In this document: in pieces, positions 61,441 through 64,000 of the stretch
How the letters are laid out: every line of letters begins with the position of its first letter
Numbering within the stretch: position 1 is the stretch's first letter
From: Subtercola frigoramans
Lineage (GTDB): Bacteria > Actinomycetota > Actinomycetes > Actinomycetales > Microbacteriaceae
DNA length: 64,000 bases
Assembly (NCBI RefSeq): GCF_016907385.1
Contig: NZ_JAFBBU010000001.1
Location: 2,108,001-2,172,000 of the forward strand
Direction: 5' to 3'
Notes under the pieces: generated by a model
Database searches by the model: none
What the model was told of the DNA's origin: nothing
The model's input: only the letters and a program-made list of their open reading frames with translations
Program-made: the position numbers and the translations under genes

Positions 61441-62817
61441 TCAGCTCTTGGCGTTACGAAGCTCTTCCGCCACCAGGAAGGCAAGTTCGAGCGACTGCAT
61501 GTGGTTCAGGCGCGGGTCGCAGAGTGACTCGTACCGGGTCTCGAGGGTGTGCTCGTCGATGTGCTCCGAGCCACCGAGGCACTCGGTCACATCGTCGCCG
61601 GTGAGCTCCACGTGGATTCCGCCCGGGTGCGTTCCGACCGCACGGTGCGACTCGAAGAACCCCTTGACCTCGTCCACGACGTCGTCGAAACGACGCGTCT
61701 TGTAGCCGTTGGGCGTGGTCAGCCCGTTGCCGTGCATCGGGTCAGTCACCCACAGGGGCGTGGCGTCGCTGGCCTTGATGGCCTCGAGCAGCGGTGGCAG
61801 GGCATCCCGGATCTTGCCAGCACCCATGCGGGTGATGAACGTCAGGCGGCCGGGCTCCCGGTTCGGGTCGAGCTTGTCGATCAGACGGAGCATGTCGTCG
61901 GGAGAGGTCGACGGGCCGATCTTCACACCGATCGGGTTGCGCACGCGCGACAGGAAGTCCACGTGGGCGCCGTCGAGGTTGCGGGTGCGCTCGCCGATCC
62001 ACTGGAAGTGGCTCGAGGTGTTGTAGGGCGTTCCCGTCCGCGAGTCGATACGCGTCATCGGGCGTTCGTAGTCGAACAGCAACGCCTCGTGCGCGGTGTA
62101 GAACTCGGTGCGCTTGAGCGCTTCGAAGTCGGCACCGCACGCGATCATGAACCGGATGGCGCGGTCGATCTCGCGCGCCAGGTCTTCGTAGCGCGCGTTG
62201 GCCGGGTTCGAGGTAAAGCCCTTGTTCCAGTGGTGCACCTCGCGCAGGTCGGCGAAACCACCCTGCGTGAAGGCACGGATGAGATTGAGGGTCGACGCCG
62301 AGGTGTGGTAGCCCGCGACGAGCCTCGCTGGATCTGCGGTTCGCGACTCCGGGGTGAAGTCATAGCCGTTCACGATGTCGCCGCGGTACGCGGGCAGCGT
62401 CACCCCGTTGCGCGTCTCTGAATCGCTCGAGCGCGGCTTGGCGAACTGCCCCGCCATGCGGCCCATCTTGATCACGGGCATGGAGGCGCCGTAGGTCAGA
62501 ACAACGGCCATCTGCAGCACCGTCTTGATGCGGTTGCGGATCTGGTCAGCCGTCGCGCCCGCGAAGGTCTCGGCGCAGTCGCCACCCTGGAGGAGGAACG
62601 CACGGCCGGCTGCCGCATCGGCGAGGCGCTCACGAAGAGTGTCGACCTCGCCAGCGAAGACGAGCGGCGGGAGCTTGGAGATCTGGGCTGAAGCCTCTTC
62701 GACCGCAGCCCGGTCAGGCCACTGGGGCTGCTGCTTCGCCTCGAGTGTGCGCCAATAGTCCAGACCATCAATCACGGAAGGCAGAGCTTCGATGACACGT
62801 TCGGACAGATCTATCAC
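61441..62817 (-). CDS. aroG: Class II 3-deoxy-7-phosphoheptulonate synthase
   Basis: 458 residues. First step of the shikimate pathway (PEP + erythrose-4-phosphate). Class II (plant/mycobacterial) form: FLLQGGDCAETFAG (metal Cys), KMGRMAGQFAKPRS, GDIVNGYDFTPESR, HFQWIGERTRNLDGAHVDF, KIGPSTSPDDMLRLID, WVTDPMHGN, GIHVELTGDDVTECLGG, RYESLCDPRLN. GTG start. In mycobacteria this enzyme is allosterically regulated and activates chorismate mutase; whether that applies here is unknown. It lies close to pknL as in M. tuberculosis. Confidence 0.97.
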   Translation of the reverse strand: MIDLSERVIEALPSVIDGLDYWRTLEAKQQPQWPDRAAVEEASAQISKLPPLVFAGEVDTLRERLADAAAGRAFLLQGGDCAETFAGATADQIRNRIKTVLQMAVVLTYGASMPVIKMGRMAGQFAKPRSSDSETRNGVTLPAYRGDIVNGYDFTPESRTADPARLVAGYHTSASTLNLIRAFTQGGFADLREVHHWNKGFTSNPANARYEDLAREIDRAIRFMIACGADFEALKRTEFYTAHEALLFDYERPMTRIDSRTGTPYNTSSHFQWIGERTRNLDGAHVDFLSRVRNPIGVKIGPSTSPDDMLRLIDKLDPNREPGRLTFITRMGAGKIRDALPPLLEAIKASDATPLWVTDPMHGNGLTTPNGYKTRRFDDVVDEVKGFFESHRAVGTHPGGIHVELTGDDVTECLGGSEHIDEHTLETRYESLCDPRLNHMQSLELAFLVAEELRNAKS

Positions 62818-62869
62818 AGCAACACGTATTTTCTGTTTGTTCAGCCCCGCGGCAGGACAGCCGAGGTGG

Positions 62870-63556
62870 CTAGCGCGCGGCTTTCGCGCGTTTCTCCTTT
62901 ACCGAAGTCGCATACACGTCGGAGTATTCCTGCCCGCTGATGCGGTGGAGCTCGTACATGATCTCGTCGGTAATCGATCGAAGCACAAATCGGTCTGATT
63001 CCATGCCTTCGAACCTAGAGAAATCTAGTGGTTCCCCGAACACGATGCCAATTCGGCGGATTCTGATCGGCTGCCCGACGCTCATCACCTTCTCGGTGTC
63101 GATCATGGCGACCGGGATGATCGGCACGCCGGCCTCGAGAACCATGCGAGCCACGCCCGTGCGGCCGCGATACATCTTCGCGTCTGGGCTGCGCGTTCCC
63201 TCGGGGTAGATGCCCAGCAGGTCGCCCCGGCCGAGCACCTCCAGACCGGTGTTGAGGGAGGCCTCTGACGCCTTGCCTCCCGACCTGTCGATGGGCAACT
63301 GGCCGGTGGCCGTGAAGAACAGTTTCGTGAGCCAGCCCTTCAGTCCCTTGCCGGTGAAGTAGTCGCTCTTGGCCAGAAAGCTGATGCGGCGTTCCATCAT
63401 CAGTGGCAGAAAGACGGAGTCGGCGAACGAGAGATGATTGCTCGCGAGAATCGCCCCGCCCGTCTGGGGGATGTTCTCCGCCCCCCGCACCCAGGGCCGG
63501 AAGACAGCCTTCACGATCGGGCCGGCCACGAGGTACTTCATGAACCAGTAGAACAT
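62870..63556 (-). CDS. 1-acyl-sn-glycerol-3-phosphate acyltransferase (PlsC family)
   Basis: 228 residues. Membrane-bound acyltransferase expected to convert lysophosphatidate to phosphatidate. Seen: LASNHLSFADSVFLPL (the HX4D catalytic motif), FTATGQLPIDRSGG, LLGIYPEGTRSPDAKMYRGRTGVARMVLEAGVPIIPVA (EGTRS phosphate-binding motif). N-terminal hydrophobic segment. ATG overlaps the stop of the glucokinase gene by one base (TGATG), so the two are coupled. A related protein (Rv2182c) lies near aroG in mycobacteria. Confidence 0.92.
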   Translation of the reverse strand: MFYWFMKYLVAGPIVKAVFRPWVRGAENIPQTGGAILASNHLSFADSVFLPLMMERRISFLAKSDYFTGKGLKGWLTKLFFTATGQLPIDRSGGKASEASLNTGLEVLGRGDLLGIYPEGTRSPDAKMYRGRTGVARMVLEAGVPIIPVAMIDTEKVMSVGQPIRIRRIGIVFGEPLDFSRFEGMESDRFVLRSITDEIMYELHRISGQEYSDVYATSVKEKRAKAAR

Positions 63557-64000
63557 CAGATCGACTCCGCATACAGACGCGCGAGGTCGGCAGCGCCGAC
63601 AACCCCGGCATCGTTCACGAGTTCCGCGATCCGGAACTCGGGTTCGGGGTGGAACCCGCGGGCCGGCAACACGTCAAGGTACGCGGAGCGGATCGGGTCC
63701 AGAAGCAGGTCGCCGGCCTGGGCCACTCCCCCGCCGATGACGAACAGTTGGGGATCGAGCACTGCCCCGAGACTGGCAGATGCCTGCCCGAGCCAGTGAC
63801 CGAGAGTGCGCAAGGCGAGAAGAGCTCCGGGGTCGCCGGACTGGATGAGATCACTGACGTCGAGCCCGGTGAGGGTGCCGACGCGCGAGCGCACCTCGGC
63901 GAGCCCGATTCCAACTCCACCGGCATCGGCAAGTTCGTTGGCAGTGCGAAGAAGGGCCCGACCAGAACCGTATTGCTCGATACACCCACGAGCACCGCAC
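63556..64000 (-). CDS. ROK family glucokinase, C-terminal part (5' end outside window)
   Basis: About 148 C-terminal residues are visible, beginning in the zinc-binding motif CGARGCIEQYGSGRALL (ROK consensus CxCGxxGCxE), then LGQASASLGAVLDPQLFVIGGGVAQAGDLLLDPIRSAYLDVLP, the nucleotide-binding segment. ROK glucokinases phosphorylate glucose with ATP. The start and catalytic Asp lie beyond the window edge. Reading stays open to base 64000. It directly precedes, and is coupled to, the PlsC gene. Confidence 0.9.
   Translation of the reverse strand, partial: CGARGCIEQYGSGRALLRTANELADAGGVGIGLAEVRSRVGTLTGLDVSDLIQSGDPGALLALRTLGHWLGQASASLGAVLDPQLFVIGGGVAQAGDLLLDPIRSAYLDVLPARGFHPEPEFRIAELVNDAGVVGAADLARLYAESI

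Overview
The window is a high-G+C chromosomal segment from an actinobacterium, most likely a member of the Microbacteriaceae (order Micrococcales). The evidence is the dcw cell-wall/division cluster in actinobacterial form (divIVA/wag31, yggT, sepF and yggS beside ftsZ), a diheme QcrC, an actinobacterial CtaF, a class-II AroG, PknL beside an Rv2175c-like protein, many GTG starts, and short repeats of the GGTTGAGTAG...TATCGAAACC type that I associate with this family. No rRNA, tRNA, IS element, prophage or CRISPR array was seen.

Layout. (1) 1-4150: cytochrome bd oxidase (cydA, cydB, start of cydD) and a PPOX-fold protein; two palindromes resembling DosR/DevR boxes lie upstream of cydA and of the PPOX gene. 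(2) 4.3-15.6 kb: accessory and metabolic genes: an MFS exporter, a DUF1801-dienelactone hydrolase fusion, a cardiolipin synthase, GlgX, a compact three-gene cluster (acyl-CoA dehydrogenase-like, PIG-L deacetylase/methyltransferase fusion, glycosyltransferase) of unknown product, and Dps. (3) 15.8-18.2 kb: PTS-dependent dihydroxyacetone kinase dhaKLM. (4) 18.3-27.4 kb: trpD divergent from ctaE-qcrCAB, then ctaCDF on the other strand, which together encode the bcc-aa3 respiratory supercomplex. (5) 27.6-33.2 kb: erpA, an M20 dipeptidase, a DUF3043 protein, pyrD, nrdR, hisD. (6) 33.3-37.8 kb: dnaE and rluD. (7) 37.8-56.9 kb: one long minus-strand block from mraZ through rsmH, ftsL, ftsI, murE, murF, mraY, murD, ftsW, murG, murC, ftsQ, ftsZ, yggS, sepF, yggT and divIVA to lspA, with many 4-base stop/start overlaps. 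(8) 57-64 kb: a DUF3040 protein, a polyprenyl diphosphate synthase, an Rv2175c-like DNA-binding protein, PknL with four PASTA repeats, AroG, a PlsC acyltransferase and the start-truncated end of a ROK glucokinase.

How they fit: the window encodes both terminal-oxidase branches (bd for low oxygen, bcc-aa3 for normal respiration), and nearly the full set for lipid II synthesis (MurC-F, MraY, MurG), septal synthesis (FtsW, FtsI, FtsL, FtsQ, FtsZ, SepF, Wag31) and its likely phospho-control (PknL).

The less ordinary features are: a ftsW that appears to start at CTG with a strong Shine-Dalgarno; a MurE whose DNPR specificity motif reads FHPR; a Gly/Thr/Glu insertion in MurD; an MraZ operator of three 10-bp-spaced repeats inside the mraZ promoter; four different tandem-repeat arrays at gene 3' ends; a dispersed hairpin repeat in four intergenic positions, one of which supplies the glgX stop codon; and several genes with a -10 box placed 6-7 bases before the start codon, as expected for leaderless mRNAs. 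Coordinates were read by eye, and no similarity search was run.
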